Shown here: one piece after another, positions 26,215-35,308 of the stretch
Layout: every line of letters starts with the position of its first letter
Numbering within the stretch: position 1 is the first letter of the stretch
From: DTDX01 sp964608455
GTDB taxonomy: Archaea; Thermoproteota; Bathyarchaeia; 40CM-2-53-6; DTDX01
Assembly (NCBI GenBank): GCA_964608455.1
Contig: CAZSNM010000004.1
Span: 1-64,000, forward strand
Length of the DNA: 64,000 nt
Reading direction: 5' to 3'
Position numbers and translations under genes: made by a program
The notes under the pieces: generated by a model
Databases searched by the model: none
Seen by the model: only the letters and a program-made list of their open reading frames with translations
What the model was told of the DNA's origin: nothing

Positions 26215-27756
26215 GTGCCGGACATATGTTTTTGCTTCGAAGTCCATCAACCTTACAGATTAAACAGTAATTTTAATAAGGCTTTAACTAAAAATAAAAG
26301 ATTTGAAGAATTATTTGACATCTATTTCGATAATGAATGGAATAAAACTATTTTAAAAAGAGTTGCTGAAAAATGCTATATTCCTGCCACAGAGTTAATT
26401 CTAGAAAACATTGATAAATTCAAACAAGAAAAGAAAAAATTTAAAGTTTCATTTAGCCTTTCAGGAGTTTTAATTGAGCAATTAGAAAGATGGATGCCTA
26501 AAGTTTTAGATTTATTTAAGCAACTTATTAAAACAGGTTGTGTAGAACTTCTTAATCAAACCTATTATCATTCACTTTCAAGCTTGTTTCAAACTAAACA
26601 AGAATTTATAGAGCAAATCATCCTTCATAAATCTTTAATCAAGGATTTATTTAATTATGAATCTAAAATATTTGAAAATACAGAATTTATATATAATAAC
26701 TCTATTGCGAAAACACTTGAGAAGCTCGGTTTTAAAGGTGTCTTTACAGAAGGTGCTGAAAGAATCTTGTTATGGAGATCTCCTAATTACATTTACAAAG
26801 CAAAGGAAACTAACTTGCTTTTGCTTTTAAGAAATAGTAGACTTTCAGATGATATAGCATTTAGGTTTTCATCTAGAAATTGGATTGAATGGCCTTTAAC
26901 AGCTGATAAATATACTGCTTGGCTTTCAGCTACTCCTGGGCAATGCATAAATATTTTTATTGATTATGAAACTTTTGGTGAACATCAATGGAAAGAAACT
27001 GGCATATTTGAATTTCTTAAATGGTTACCAATTGAAGCCTTAAAATATGAAAATTTAGAATTTAAAACTCCATCAGAGCTTATATCATTTCATAAACCTG
27101 TTGATGAAATAGATGTTCATGATTTTAATACTGTTTCATGGGCTGATACTGAAAGAAGCACAAATGCTTGGCTTGGTAATGAAATGCAAAAAACATCTTT
27201 TAATGCTTTAGTTAAGCTTGAACCTTATGTAAAAAAAACTATGAAGAAAGATATTATTAAATTATGGAGATTACTTCAAATAAGCGATCATCTTTATTAT
27301 ATGTATAATAAACCTGACGCTTCAGGAATTGTTCATGGTTATTTTAGTCAACAACCTCCAGTAAAAGTTTTTTGGAATTTTATAACTATTCTATCTGATT
27401 TTTATGAGAAAGTAGCTGAAAATCTCAATGAGCCTGAAAAAACCTTTTTGAAGTTTCTTAGAGTTGTACCTCCAGAAGAGGCATTTCATTTTCATGAAAA
27501 TGGAAAATATATTAATCTTTCAGCTCATAGTCTTGAAGAATTTAAAAACATGCTTTTATTCGCCTCAAATTACTCAATTTTATTTCATACTGCATGTAAG
27601 CATTTTGAAAAATGGATTAAAAATGTTATAGGTGATCAAGAGTTAGCAGATAAGCTTAATAAAATTGAAGGAAATAGTGTAGAGGAACTTAGACAAAACC
27701 TATATAAATGTGTTAATGAAAGGTTAACTCAAATTTCAACTATAAAAAATATTTAA
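26215..27756 (+). CDS. GH57 family glycoside hydrolase (alpha-amylase / glucanotransferase type)
   Basis: 513 aa. GH57 motif 1 CFCFEVHQPYRL (about 6-17), motif 2 region FSLSGVLIEQLERW, motif 3 with the likely nucleophile Glu in GFKGVFTEGAE, and motif 4 with the acid Asp in NIFIDYETFGEHQW, followed by SWADTERSTNAWLG (motif 5). It cleaves or transfers alpha-1,4-glucans in the cytoplasm; no signal peptide. GTG start 3 bp after the glycogen synthase gene, so clearly the same operon. Confidence 0.9.
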   Translation: MPDICFCFEVHQPYRLNSNFNKALTKNKRFEELFDIYFDNEWNKTILKRVAEKCYIPATELILENIDKFKQEKKKFKVSFSLSGVLIEQLERWMPKVLDLFKQLIKTGCVELLNQTYYHSLSSLFQTKQEFIEQIILHKSLIKDLFNYESKIFENTEFIYNNSIAKTLEKLGFKGVFTEGAERILLWRSPNYIYKAKETNLLLLLRNSRLSDDIAFRFSSRNWIEWPLTADKYTAWLSATPGQCINIFIDYETFGEHQWKETGIFEFLKWLPIEALKYENLEFKTPSELISFHKPVDEIDVHDFNTVSWADTERSTNAWLGNEMQKTSFNALVKLEPYVKKTMKKDIIKLWRLLQISDHLYYMYNKPDASGIVHGYFSQQPPVKVFWNFITILSDFYEKVAENLNEPEKTFLKFLRVVPPEEAFHFHENGKYINLSAHSLEEFKNMLLFASNYSILFHTACKHFEKWIKNVIGDQELADKLNKIEGNSVEELRQNLYKCVNERLTQISTIKNI

Positions 27757-27889
27757 GGCTTTTAATTCATTCATTATCCTTCATAATTTTTGCAATAAAA
27801 ATTTAAAAATTATAATCTTAATGCTTTCTATAATAGAAGAAAAAATTTATATCTTTTGATCATATTAAATGAAATTTAAGGGAATAATA

Positions 27890-28096
27890 ATGAAGCCTGA
27901 AGAAGTGTTTGGAGTTAATGCTGGAAAAGTTTGGAATGTTTTAAATGAAACTCAAAAACCTCTTTCAGCAACTGAAATAATGAAGAAAACTGGTTTAAAA
28001 AGAGATGAAGTATTTGCTGCTTTAGGTTGGCTAGGTAGAGAAGGAAAGATAGAAATTATAAAAGAAAAAGAAAAGCTTTTTTATAAACTGGTATAG
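27890..28096 (+). CDS. Small winged-helix protein (DUF2582-like)
   Basis: 68 aa from ATG 27890: MKPEEVFGVNAGKVWNVL, then a winged helix (LSATEIMKKTGLKRDEVFAALGWLGREGKIEI). Matches the DUF2582 winged-helix family. The start is favoured over ATG 27869 because AAGGGA is well spaced and a TATA-like TTTATATC at 27846-27853 puts the transcript start near 27872. It is 3 bp from the second glycogen synthase and may regulate the cluster. Confidence 0.82.
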   Translation: MKPEEVFGVNAGKVWNVLNETQKPLSATEIMKKTGLKRDEVFAALGWLGREGKIEIIKEKEKLFYKLV

Positions 28097-28099
28097 AAG

Positions 28100-29269
28100 T
28101 TGAGAATAGCTATTCTTTCATGGGAATCTTTATATACTATTCAAGTTGGAGGTTTAGCTGTAGCTGCAACAAGACTTGCTGAAGAATTAGCTAAAGAAGG
28201 TCATGAGGTTTATTTTTTTACTAGAAGAGCTCCCGGTCAACCGCAATATATGACTATAAACAATGTTCATTATTATACATGCGTTTTCGATCCAGGTCGA
28301 AACAGTTTATCTTTTGCTTATAATATGTCTAAAGCTATGGTTTCAGGCGTGCATGAAATTGAAAAGTATGAAGGAGAATTTGATATAATTCATGGTCATG
28401 ATTGGCTTGTGGTTGATGCCTTGCATGAGTTAAAAAATGAAGGAAAATCCATAATTCTTACTTATCATTCAACAGAATATGGTCGTAATGGTGGTATGTT
28501 TGGAGATTGGTGGGAATTTAAAGAAATCTCAGGAAAAGAATGGTATGGTGGATATATAGCTAATAAAGTGACTACTGTTTCAAACTATATGAAAAATGAG
28601 TTGCATTGGCTTTATAAGATTCCCTTAGATAAAATAGAAGTCATTCCAAATGGAATTGAACCCTCAAGTATAAAATTAAATGTTGATCCTGGTAAAGTAA
28701 AGGAAAAGTATGGGATTCATCCTTTAGCGCCAGTTGTGCAATTTATAGGAAGATTAGAGTATCAAAAGGGACCGGATCTTTTAGTTGAAGCCATACCAAA
28801 AATTTTAGCTAATAGATGGGATGTAAAATTTATTTTTGCAGGGCAAGGTTCGATGAAAAACTATTTGGAAAAAAGGGTTCAAGAATTAAATGTAGCTCAC
28901 GTTGTTAGATTTTTAGGTTTTGCGCCTCATTGGGAGTTTTTAGAACTTCTTAATGCATGCGATATTGTTTGTCTTCCAAGCAGAAATGAACCTTTTGGAA
29001 TAGCATTGCTTGAAGCTTGGGCAGCTGAAAAGCCAGTTGTTGCTACTGATGTGGGGGGTTTAGGAGAAAACATAGATAATTTTATTAATGGAGTAAAAGT
29101 TTATGTTGATCCCAATTCAGTTGCATGGGGAATAAACTATCTTCTTAATTCTCCAGAGGAAATGCGTAAGATAGCTTTAGAAGGTTCAAGGAAAGTATTA
29201 AAATTTAGTTGGAAAAACATTATAAATAAATTAATTAATGTTTACAATGTGGTTTTAAAATTAAAATAA
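28100..29269 (+). CDS. GT4 glycosyltransferase, second glycogen-synthase-like
   Basis: 389 aa. LSWESLYTIQVGGLAVAATRLAEEL (about 5-29) is the synthase N-terminal loop; VVQFIGRLEYQKGPDLL opens the second Rossmann domain, and EPFGIALLEAWAAEKPVV carries E-x7-E. Similar in architecture to the first GT4 enzyme but not a close copy. It uses the SWE-type start seen in many archaeal GlgA proteins. TTG start just after the winged-helix gene. Confidence 0.88.
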   Translation: MRIAILSWESLYTIQVGGLAVAATRLAEELAKEGHEVYFFTRRAPGQPQYMTINNVHYYTCVFDPGRNSLSFAYNMSKAMVSGVHEIEKYEGEFDIIHGHDWLVVDALHELKNEGKSIILTYHSTEYGRNGGMFGDWWEFKEISGKEWYGGYIANKVTTVSNYMKNELHWLYKIPLDKIEVIPNGIEPSSIKLNVDPGKVKEKYGIHPLAPVVQFIGRLEYQKGPDLLVEAIPKILANRWDVKFIFAGQGSMKNYLEKRVQELNVAHVVRFLGFAPHWEFLELLNACDIVCLPSRNEPFGIALLEAWAAEKPVVATDVGGLGENIDNFINGVKVYVDPNSVAWGINYLLNSPEEMRKIALEGSRKVLKFSWKNIINKLINVYNVVLKLK

Positions 29270-29315
29270 AACCTAAATCAAAATTAATTTATTTAAACTA
29301 TGGGGGTTTTATATT

Positions 29316-30377
29316 ATGAACAAATTTGAAAATAGAGTTAGAAAACTTCAAAGTTTAATGCTTGAAAAAAATATTGATGGTGTTATGATTAGAAGTTTAC
29401 CTAGCTTCAGATACTTCACTGGAGTTGGTTGGTGGCAACCATCCCTTTATATTCCAGCTTCAAACGATCCAATAATATTTGTTTTTGAAGATGAAATTGA
29501 AGAAATTAAAGAAAAAACTTGGATTAAAAATATTATAGGATATAGAAGTGTTGAAGAATTGATGAAGAATGTTGTAGCAGTAATTAAAGATAGTAAAGCT
29601 AAAACTTTAGGTTTTGATTTAGATATAGATGCTTCAGCAACTCTTTACCAAATGTTTCTTTATATGCATAGTGATAAAAAAATTGTTGATGCACATAATT
29701 TAATAATGGAGCTAAGAATCGTAAAAGATTCTGAAGAGATTCAATTTATAAGAAAAGCTTCAGAAATAGCTAGTGAAGCTTTAAAAACAGCTTTAAATTC
29801 AGTGAAGCCAGGTATTACTGAAACAGAAGTGGCTGGAGAAGCTATTTATAAAGCTAGAAAAATGGGCGCTGAATCCATTCATATTTATGTTAACTCTGGA
29901 AAACCTAGAATTCATGCTCATCCAAGAAATAAAAAAATCTCCTCTGGAGATACAGTTATGATTGATGTCATGCCTAGCTATGAAGGGTATTATTCTGATA
30001 AAGCAGATACAATATTTGTCGAACCTGTTGATGAGAAGAAAAAGAAAGCATATAAAGCATTTCAAGAAGCTATTGAAAAATGCTTTGAAATGTTAAAGCC
30101 AGGTATATGCATAAAGGATGTTGAGGATCAAGCTAGAAAAATATATGAAAAATATGATTTAATGAAATATTATGTATATGGTTTTGGGCATGGTGTAGGA
30201 CTTAGATTTGAAGAGGATCCAATAACAACAATAATTGTAGCCCATAGATTAATGAAACTTAAAGAAAATATGATTTTAAATTTAGGACATGCTCCTTTAT
30301 CAGGATTAGAGATAGGTGCAATAAAAATTGAGGAAACATATTTAATCGGGAAGGAAAAAACTGAAAAGCTTACTTAA
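29316..30377 (+). CDS. pepQ: Xaa-Pro aminopeptidase/dipeptidase (M24 family)
   Basis: 353 aa. N-terminal creatinase-type domain (about 1-125), then pita-bread domain with metal ligands: VMIDVMPSYEGYYSDKADT (two Asp), GFGHGVGLRFEEDP (His), a Glu beyond it, and GAIKIEETYLI (Glu). It hydrolyses peptides with proline after the first residue. ATG with GGGGGT nine nt upstream. The 3' end overlaps the convergent PDCD5-like gene by 8 bp. Confidence 0.93.
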   Translation: MNKFENRVRKLQSLMLEKNIDGVMIRSLPSFRYFTGVGWWQPSLYIPASNDPIIFVFEDEIEEIKEKTWIKNIIGYRSVEELMKNVVAVIKDSKAKTLGFDLDIDASATLYQMFLYMHSDKKIVDAHNLIMELRIVKDSEEIQFIRKASEIASEALKTALNSVKPGITETEVAGEAIYKARKMGAESIHIYVNSGKPRIHAHPRNKKISSGDTVMIDVMPSYEGYYSDKADTIFVEPVDEKKKKAYKAFQEAIEKCFEMLKPGICIKDVEDQARKIYEKYDLMKYYVYGFGHGVGLRFEEDPITTIIVAHRLMKLKENMILNLGHAPLSGLEIGAIKIEETYLIGKEKTEKLT

Positions 30378-30753
30378 GTTTCTCTCTTAATTTCTCACTT
30401 AAACTTTTTAATTCTCCACTCTCTAAAACTCTAATTTCAGTTTTTAACCTAACATTTAATCCTAATCTTCTGAAAAATAGAAGAAGCTGCTCTCCACTTA
30501 TAGATTCTTTTATTTTACCTTCATTAATTAATTGAGCAAGCCACTCTCCAATCTTTTTTGTTAATTCAGGATATTGAGATTGAGCAGCTTGAAAAACCTC
30601 CCATGCTCTTCCAATAAATACTTTATTTAAGGTTTCTTCAACGTTAATTTTTTTATCTTGACTTTTTTCTTTAAGTTTTTCAGCCATAAGTTTCTTTTGA
30701 AGTTCTGCAAGTTTTTTTCTTCTTAAAAGTTCTATTGTTAAATCTTCAGACAA
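30370..30753 (-). CDS. PDCD5/TFAR19-like paralogue
   Basis: 127 aa. N-terminal LTIELLRRKKLAELQKKLM matches the start of archaeal PDCD5; the rest (IGRAWEVFQAAQSQYPELTKKIGEWLAQLINEGKIKES) follows its helical pattern of small DNA-binding proteins but with a changed C-terminus (RVLESGELKSL). The canonical gene is at 33391-33732, so this is a second, diverged copy. It converges on the M24 gene with an 8-bp overlap. Function unknown. Confidence 0.7.
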   Translation of the reverse strand: MSEDLTIELLRRKKLAELQKKLMAEKLKEKSQDKKINVEETLNKVFIGRAWEVFQAAQSQYPELTKKIGEWLAQLINEGKIKESISGEQLLLFFRRLGLNVRLKTEIRVLESGELKSLSEKLREKLK

Positions 30754-30857
30754 GCTTCTTCATCTCCATAAAATATAAAAAAGGTTAAAAACAGTTTTAT
30801 AAGTTAAGCGATTAAAACATTGTTTTTAAACTTAAAAGTTAAAAGAGGAAGCATTTA

Positions 30858-32168
30858 ATGAAGCTTAAAGGACTACTTTTAATCTCGTTATTTTTAACAG
30901 TATTAACTATTCAACCTTTATCAATTAAAGCTTTAAGTTTGAATGAAAGAGTAGAAGCTGCAGCTAATTGGATTTTAACTAGAAAAATTGTAAAAATTAA
31001 CAGTTTTTTAACTATTAACGAAAATAAATCATATGTTGAAGAAAATGCGTTAATAATTTTAGCTTTAACACTTTACCATAAAACTTTTACTTCTAATCGT
31101 TATGATAAAGAAATTAATGAAGCATTAAACTTCATTTTATCCTCCCAAGATGCCTCTAAAAAAGATTTTCATCAATATTATGATTTAGAAAGGAATGAAT
31201 GGGGGCCTTCAGGAAAACCTTTTTATTGGAATGCTCATATTATAGAAGCTGTTTCATATGCTGCTTTTCAAATGAGATACTATGGAAACTTAAATGAATC
31301 TGAATTAATATATTGGAATCAAGCAATTTCTTCAATTAACTCTTTTTTAAACATTTTAGAAAAAAATCAAGAAAATGATGGAGGTTGGATTTTTGAATAT
31401 GAAAATACATGTGAAGCAAGGCTTTCTGAAAATAGCGCATTATTAACAGGTTTGCTTTATCTAGCTCTTTATGAGCATTTTTGGGGTGATGAAATAAAAG
31501 CTTTAAAATACACTAGTTTAGTGGAAAAAACTTTAGATTGGATATTAAATTTGCAGGAAGTCAATCCTGAAAGCTGGGGATACGGTGGTTTTTATCAAAC
31601 TAAAGAAAGAAAACTTCAAGATGCTTATTCAAATGCTAAAGCTGTTTTTGCTTTAAACAGTTATTTAAGAGTTATTCCATCTTTAAAGGAAGATTTTAAA
31701 CCTAAATACTATAAGGTTCGAGAAGCTTTAACGCTTTGGGTTAAAGAATTTATTGAAAAAATGATTGATGAATATTATGGTGTTTATAACGCTAGAAGTG
31801 TGCTTGGTATAATTAGATATCCTAAAAGTGTAGCTTCAGCTTCATTAATGATAAATGCATTAGTTGAAACTTGGATTGATATGGGAGATTTAAAATATAG
31901 AGATTTAGCTGGTAAGCTTCTTAAATGGCTTATTGGAGAAAATGAATTTAAAAAGGATTTGCAATCTTTTCAAGGAGGTTTTTATACAGAAATTCAAAAA
32001 ACTCAAGTGTCAACTCAATTAAGTTTAACAACAACAGCTTTAGCTCTTTCAGCTTTAATAAATTGCATTCTAGTAGATATTTTCGAAATACATTTTATTC
32101 AACCAATTCTGATATTAACATTATTAATAATAACACTTTTCATGAAGAGAAAAAAAGTTAAAAATTGA
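30858..32168 (+). CDS. Secreted, membrane-anchored alpha-toroid (terpene-cyclase-like) protein
   Basis: 436 aa. Signal peptide (LLLISLFLTVLTIQPLSIKA), then repeated helices of the (alpha/alpha)6 toroid type seen in prenyltransferase/squalene-cyclase and pectate-lyase-like proteins: WILTRKIVK, FILSSQDASKK, and GGWIFEYE-like repeats; a C-terminal TM (IHFIQPILILTLLIITLF) and basic tail. Probably extracellular and tethered. Substrate unknown; the clear QW-type catalytic DxDD motif of cyclases is absent. Confidence 0.7.
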   Translation: MKLKGLLLISLFLTVLTIQPLSIKALSLNERVEAAANWILTRKIVKINSFLTINENKSYVEENALIILALTLYHKTFTSNRYDKEINEALNFILSSQDASKKDFHQYYDLERNEWGPSGKPFYWNAHIIEAVSYAAFQMRYYGNLNESELIYWNQAISSINSFLNILEKNQENDGGWIFEYENTCEARLSENSALLTGLLYLALYEHFWGDEIKALKYTSLVEKTLDWILNLQEVNPESWGYGGFYQTKERKLQDAYSNAKAVFALNSYLRVIPSLKEDFKPKYYKVREALTLWVKEFIEKMIDEYYGVYNARSVLGIIRYPKSVASASLMINALVETWIDMGDLKYRDLAGKLLKWLIGENEFKKDLQSFQGGFYTEIQKTQVSTQLSLTTTALALSALINCILVDIFEIHFIQPILILTLLIITLFMKRKKVKN

Positions 32169-32844
32169 TTCCTAAAGCTAACTCGCAACCATAAATTACT
32201 CTAGCGGCTATAATCCAAGCTTCTAAAGCTTCATTATAAACTTTAACTTTTTCATCAGATGCTTTTAAAACTTCTTCAGAAAAATGATTGTGAGGAAAAC
32301 CACCAACTAAAACAATTGGATTCTCCTCTTTAACAATGCTTTCGCAAACCTTTTGAAGAATAATTGGTTTACCGAGCGTTGTAAAAGCTATAACTTTAGA
32401 GGGTTTTATCTCTTTAATTAACTCTAAAATATTTTGATCTTTTAAAGTTAATAAAGGATCTCCTTTAGGCGGAACCTTTTTAAATTCATAAAGCTGTTCT
32501 ATTAAACCTATAAACCTATTATAATTTTTAGGTAATCTTACTTTACTGTTAACATCTATAACTTTATCTTGAATTGTATGCACATAAACTTTAACCATCC
32601 CTTTTCTATTTAAGGGGGAACCTAAAATATTTAGTAAAGTAAAGTGAACTATATCTGGTCTACCACGTTTAAAAGCATTTGGTAAATTACGCATAGCAGT
32701 ATGATGAATTGATCTGTCTAAAAGCATTTGTTCAGGTTTCTTTCCTCTTTTTTTAGCGTAATTTAAAATTGCTGGATGATTAATTAAAGATTTTGGAATA
32801 AGCTCTAAAGCTGATTCAGCTAAAATAAAATTTAAAATCTTCAT
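32158..32844 (-). CDS. nep1: Nep1/Emg1, 16S rRNA pseudouridine N1-methyltransferase
   Basis: 228 aa. Starts MKILNFILAESALELIPKSL, with HPAILNYAKKRGKKPEQMLLD and DRSIHHTAM, the SPOUT-class Nep1 family; RGRPDIVHFTLLNILGSPLN is the rRNA-binding stretch and VLVGGFPHNHF the SAM knot region. It methylates hypermodified pseudouridine in the small-subunit rRNA during ribosome assembly. Convergent with the toroid gene, overlapping by 11 bp. Confidence 0.93.
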   Translation of the reverse strand: MKILNFILAESALELIPKSLINHPAILNYAKKRGKKPEQMLLDRSIHHTAMRNLPNAFKRGRPDIVHFTLLNILGSPLNRKGMVKVYVHTIQDKVIDVNSKVRLPKNYNRFIGLIEQLYEFKKVPPKGDPLLTLKDQNILELIKEIKPSKVIAFTTLGKPIILQKVCESIVKEENPIVLVGGFPHNHFSEEVLKASDEKVKVYNEALEAWIIAARVIYGCELALGINF

Positions 32845-32903
32845 TTTATTAAATAAACTTAATCTTAACTTTAAAAATTTTATGAAGTTTTGGATGAAAT
32901 ATA

Positions 32904-33245
32904 TTGAGTTGGAAAATTATTGAAAAGGAAATAGCTAAAGAAAGAATTGAAATACTATTTGATTTAACTAGAAAAATTTTTAATTCTAATCCTAAACTTG
33001 CTAACCGTTACATTCAATTAATGAGAAAAATAGCTATGAAAGCTAGAGTTAAAATTCCATTAAAATACAAGCTTTTTATATGCAAAAAATGTAATTCTCT
33101 CCTTATACCTGGAAAAAACTGTAGAGTTAGAATTAAAAGTGAAAAAGGAACAAAAGTAACTTTTACATGTTTAAACTGCAACTCTATAAAAAGATATCCT
33201 GTTGTTAAAGAAAAAACCATTAAAAATTCGATTAAATTAAGCTAA
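32904..33245 (+). CDS. rnp4: RNase P protein component 4 (Rpp21/Snm1 homologue)
   Basis: 113 aa. N-terminal helices with EIAKERIEILFDLTRKIF, then a zinc ribbon: CKKCNSLLIPGKNC and a second pair CLNCNSIKRYPV. The protein with Rnp2 forms the specificity-assisting part of archaeal RNase P, which trims tRNA 5' ends. TTG start at 32904. Divergent from nep1. Confidence 0.92.
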   Translation: MSWKIIEKEIAKERIEILFDLTRKIFNSNPKLANRYIQLMRKIAMKARVKIPLKYKLFICKKCNSLLIPGKNCRVRIKSEKGTKVTFTCLNCNSIKRYPVVKEKTIKNSIKLS

Positions 33246-33390
33246 ACATTAAAATAGCTGCCCATCTTTAATTCTTGATAAAAAATTTAAGCAAGCAACT
33301 AAATTTAATAGATTTAAAACCTTTATTCAAGAAGCCTAAATATTTAATTTAATGTTAACTCTCTTCAATATTTAAGAGGAAAGCTGAAGA

Positions 33391-33732
33391 ATGAGTGAAG
33401 AGATTGATGCTGAAGAGCTTGAATTAATAAAAAGAAGAAAACTTGCTCAACTTCAAAAAGCTTTAATTGAAGAGCAAAGAAAAGCAGAGCTAAAACAGCA
33501 GTTAGAAATCAAAAAACAAGAGATTTTAAGGCAGATTTTAACAACTGAAGCTAGACAAAGATTAGCTAATATAAAAATGGTTAAACCAGAATTTGCAGAA
33601 CAATTAGAGCTTCAATTAATTCAAATAGCTCAAACCGGAAGAATTCCTCTTCCAATAAATGATGAACAATTAAAAATGATTTTAGCAAAAATTCACTCTA
33701 AAAAAAGAGAATTTAAAATAAGGAGAATTTAA
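33391..33732 (+). CDS. DNA-binding protein PDCD5 (TFAR19 family)
   Basis: 113 aa. ELELIKRRKLAQLQKALIEEQ, then QILTTEARQRLANIKMVKPEFAEQLELQLIQ and IPLPINDEQLKMILAKI, the full PDCD5 signature. A small triple-helix DNA-binding protein found across archaea and eukaryotes. It heads the ribosomal-protein run (rpl39e follows at 33791), a widely conserved arrangement. Confidence 0.95.
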   Translation: MSEEIDAEELELIKRRKLAQLQKALIEEQRKAELKQQLEIKKQEILRQILTTEARQRLANIKMVKPEFAEQLELQLIQIAQTGRIPLPINDEQLKMILAKIHSKKREFKIRRI

Positions 33733-33790
33733 ATTAATCTTAATTAAAAAATTAAGTAAGGATAATTATGAAAAAAATGGAGGAATAATT

Positions 33791-33946
33791 TTGGCTAGAA
33801 ATAAACCAACTGCCAGAAAAAGACGTTTAATTAAAGCTTCTAAAAGGGCTAAGGCTGTTCCAACATGGGTTATTGCTAAAACTCTTGGTCATGTACGCTC
33901 TTCTCCAAAAAGAAGGCATTGGAGAAGATCAAAATTAAGGGTTTAA
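33791..33946 (+). CDS. rpl39e: Large ribosomal subunit protein L39e
   Basis: 51 aa, very basic: MARNKPTARKRRLIKASK, then AVPTWVIAKTLGHVR and RRHWRRSKLRV at the C-terminus, the L39e pattern. TTG start with GGAGGA 6-11 nt upstream. Lies between pdcd5 and rpl31e, as in many archaea. It lines the ribosome exit tunnel. Confidence 0.95.
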   Translation: MARNKPTARKRRLIKASKRAKAVPTWVIAKTLGHVRSSPKRRHWRRSKLRV

Positions 33947-33960
33947 GGAGATGAAAAATT

Positions 33961-34275
33961 TTGGCTTTAAATGAGGAAGAAAAAATAGAAAAACCTGAAG
34001 AGAAAGAAATTGAAGTTGTCGAAGAGCGCTTATATACCTTAAATTTAAGAAAAGTTTTTATTACGCCTAGAAAAAAAAGAGCTGCAAGAGCTATTAGATT
34101 TATTAAAGAATTTATTAAAAGACATATGAAGCCTGAAGAAGTTTTAATAAGCAATGAAGTAAATGAAAAGGTTTGGGCTAAAGGAGCAGAAAAACCGCCG
34201 AGAAAAATTAAAATTAAAGCGGTTAAGGATAAAGAAGGGAAAGTTACTGTTTTTTTACCTCAAGAAAAAGCTTAA
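33961..34275 (+). CDS. rpl31e: Large ribosomal subunit protein L31e
   Basis: 104 aa. After a charged N-terminal extension (EEEKIEKPEEKEIEVVEE) comes the L31e core RLYTLNLRKVFITPRKKRAARAIRFIKEFI and VNEKVWAKGAEKPPRKIKIK. TTG start with GGAGAT 8 nt upstream. It sits close to the peptide exit. The roughly 20-residue acidic extension is longer than in many homologues. Confidence 0.95.
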   Translation: MALNEEEKIEKPEEKEIEVVEERLYTLNLRKVFITPRKKRAARAIRFIKEFIKRHMKPEEVLISNEVNEKVWAKGAEKPPRKIKIKAVKDKEGKVTVFLPQEKA

Positions 34276-34396
34276 CCCAAATTCTACTTTACTATATAAT
34301 GAAAATTAATTTCAATTCATTTTTTAAAATAATTAAGAACGGTTAAGGTAAACATTCATTTATTGCTTTATTTTTATTTAAAAATAAGGAGGAGCG

Positions 34397-35065
34397 TTGT
34401 TGAGCGTGATTATTGATGATGTTTTAGGAAATCCAAACATAGGTGTTTACTGCCTATCAAATGAGGAGATTCTTTTAGTGCCCCCCGGCCTTTCAAAAAG
34501 AAAATTGGAAAGATTTGAAGATTGTCTTAAAGTTAAAGCATATTCTGTAAGCATAAGCGGTTCTATATTAATTGGCGTTTTAGTTGCAGCCAACTCTAAA
34601 GGCATGATTGTTCCTTATACAATTAAAGATAGTGAGTTAAAGGTTTTAAAGGAAATGTTGGATTTAAATATTTTTTCTCCTAAAGTTAAATGGACTGCTT
34701 TTGGAAACCTAATTTTAGTAAATGATTTTGGTGCAATTGTTGCTCCAAACTTTCCAAAAAATTTGATTAAAAAATTAAGTGATTATCTTGGAGTTGAAGT
34801 TGCCTTAAGTAGGATTAATGGGTTACCTTATGTCGGCTCTTTGGCTGTAGCTACAAACAAGGGGGTTTTAGCTAATCCATTTATAAAAGAGGAAGAAAAA
34901 AAGATTATTGAAGAAACTTTAAAGGTTCCAGTTTTCACAGGAACCGTAAATAATGGTGTTTTACTTCCAAAATCTGGAATTTTAGCAAATAGTAAAGGTG
35001 CTATTGTAGGTTCATTAACTTCAGGAAAAGAATTAATGGCTATTACTCAAGCAATGAATGTCTAA
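34397..35065 (+). CDS. eif6: Translation initiation factor aIF6
   Basis: 222 aa. Five-fold pentein repeats are visible, each holding N-S/D-K/F-G-x-I/V-V/A: ANSKGMIVPY, VNDFGAIVAPNF, ATNKGVLANPF, ANSKGAIVGSL. aIF6 binds the large subunit and blocks its joining to the small subunit. A TTG at 34397 or 34400 starts it; AAGGAGG (34387-34393) fits the latter better. Confidence 0.95.
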   Translation: MLSVIIDDVLGNPNIGVYCLSNEEILLVPPGLSKRKLERFEDCLKVKAYSVSISGSILIGVLVAANSKGMIVPYTIKDSELKVLKEMLDLNIFSPKVKWTAFGNLILVNDFGAIVAPNFPKNLIKKLSDYLGVEVALSRINGLPYVGSLAVATNKGVLANPFIKEEEKKIIEETLKVPVFTGTVNNGVLLPKSGILANSKGAIVGSLTSGKELMAITQAMNV

Positions 35066-35077
35066 GAGGTGATTTAA

Positions 35078-35290
35078 ATGCATGAAAATAAAACTTCAAA
35101 CTCTTTAGAAGTAAAAAACTTTAGAGTTTATGGTGAAATTAAAAAGGGAAAATTTAGAATGCCTTTTAATAAAGTTGTTAAAGCTTTGAAAATTAAGGAT
35201 GCTTTAGAAAAAATTTATTGCGAATTTGGCAGTAAACATAGAGCTAAAAGGTTTGAAGTGAAAATAATTAATATAGAGCAAAAGGATTAA
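35078..35290 (+). CDS. rpl18a: Large ribosomal subunit protein L18a/LX
   Basis: 70 aa. VKNFRVYGEIKKGKFRMPFNKVVKALKIKDALEKIYCEFGSKHRAKRFEVKI is the LX/L20a fold sequence. ATG with GAGGTG 7 nt upstream, 12 bp after aIF6. The eIF6-LX-prefoldin alpha-FtsY order is a well known archaeal arrangement. Confidence 0.95.
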   Translation: MHENKTSNSLEVKNFRVYGEIKKGKFRMPFNKVVKALKIKDALEKIYCEFGSKHRAKRFEVKIINIEQKD

Positions 35291-35308
35291 AAGTTGGAGG
35301 AAATATTT

